The translations under genes were made by a program, and so were the position numbers. The notes under the pieces were generated by a model. That model ran no database searches. It had not been told where the DNA came from and was given only the letters and a program-made list of their open reading frames with translations. Source: HGM11368 sp051883415 (lineage in GTDB: Bacteria; Bacillota; Clostridia; Christensenellales; UBA3700). Taken from it: a stretch of DNA of 5,370 nt. Shown here piece after piece: positions 5,305 to 5,370 of the stretch (within the stretch, counting starts at the first letter, position 1; every line of letters begins with the position of its first letter). The stretch lies in the NCBI GenBank assembly GCA_051883415.1, contig JBJETR010000002.1:1-5370 (forward strand), in the 5' to 3' direction.

Positions 5305-5370
5305 TGAGTGAAACGACGTGGCAATCTCAAACAAAAAGGCACGAGATTCCCACGGTCAGCCAAGGGCTTC
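5305..5370. repeat. Second type of inverted-repeat element, cut by the window end
   Basis: CGTGGCAATCTC (5317-5328) and GAGATTCCCACG (5343-5354) are inverted copies matching at 11 of 12 positions around a 14-nt A-rich loop. The flanks (GTGAGTGAAACGA before; CAAGGGCTTC after) look, from memory, like a dispersed non-coding repeat with AACGACGTGGCAATCTC-type arms common in gut Firmicutes and other genomes. I cannot verify that family assignment here. The left limit is uncertain and the right end is outside the window. The stretch 5237-5304 between the terminator and this element has no ORF, promoter or RNA gene that I can see, apart from a weak CTTTGC/GCAAAG inverted pair (5273-5278, 5299-5304). 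Confidence 0.55.

Overview
The window is ordinary bacterial chromosome, with seven genes all on the + strand. They form a translation-factor operon (infC-rpmI-rplT), a single SpoU-family rRNA methyltransferase gene, and a tightly packed yebC-proA-ruvC operon. The infC-rpmI-rplT order without thrS in front, strong GGAGG-type ribosome binding sites and intermediate base composition point to a Firmicutes-type genome. RuvC, which Bacilli generally replace with RecU, favours a clostridial lineage, probably a poorly characterised one. This placement is inference; no species can be named from the window.

Positions 1-218 hold a strong promoter (TTGACA, 17 bp, extended TG-n-TAAGAT) and a leader of about 130 nt. 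The leader contains a terminator hairpin (158-184) and an upstream segment (108-114) that could pair with the hairpin's 5' arm instead. This is an attenuator in the place where Firmicutes carry the L20-responsive leader. infC then starts most plausibly at AUC 219, the kind of non-AUG start typical of infC, and not at the upstream TTG 192. rpmI and rplT follow with strong ribosome binding sites, and a perfect 10-bp hairpin closes the operon.

Positions 1361-1620 are non-coding and hold two tandem copies (119 nt shared, 6 differences, 125-nt period) of a partly palindromic repeat. A third, diverged member with the same central hairpin core lies after ruvC (5047-5169). After rplT and after ruvC the elements sit in the same orientation beyond the last gene, so they look like a dispersed family of non-coding palindromic elements.

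The methyltransferase gene (1634-2386) follows the repeats with no obvious ribosome binding site. A candidate promoter (2508-2536) precedes yebC. yebC, proA and ruvC overlap by 1 and 4 nt and are probably translationally coupled. They join a translation factor/regulator, a proline biosynthesis enzyme and the Holliday junction resolvase, with neither proB nor ruvAB beside their usual partners. The window ends with the third repeat, an intrinsic terminator (5206-5236) and the start of a second, unrelated inverted-repeat element cut by the window edge.

No mobile-element gene, CRISPR array, tRNA or rRNA was found. The coding part is housekeeping. The items most worth following up are the infC leader and the repeat family.
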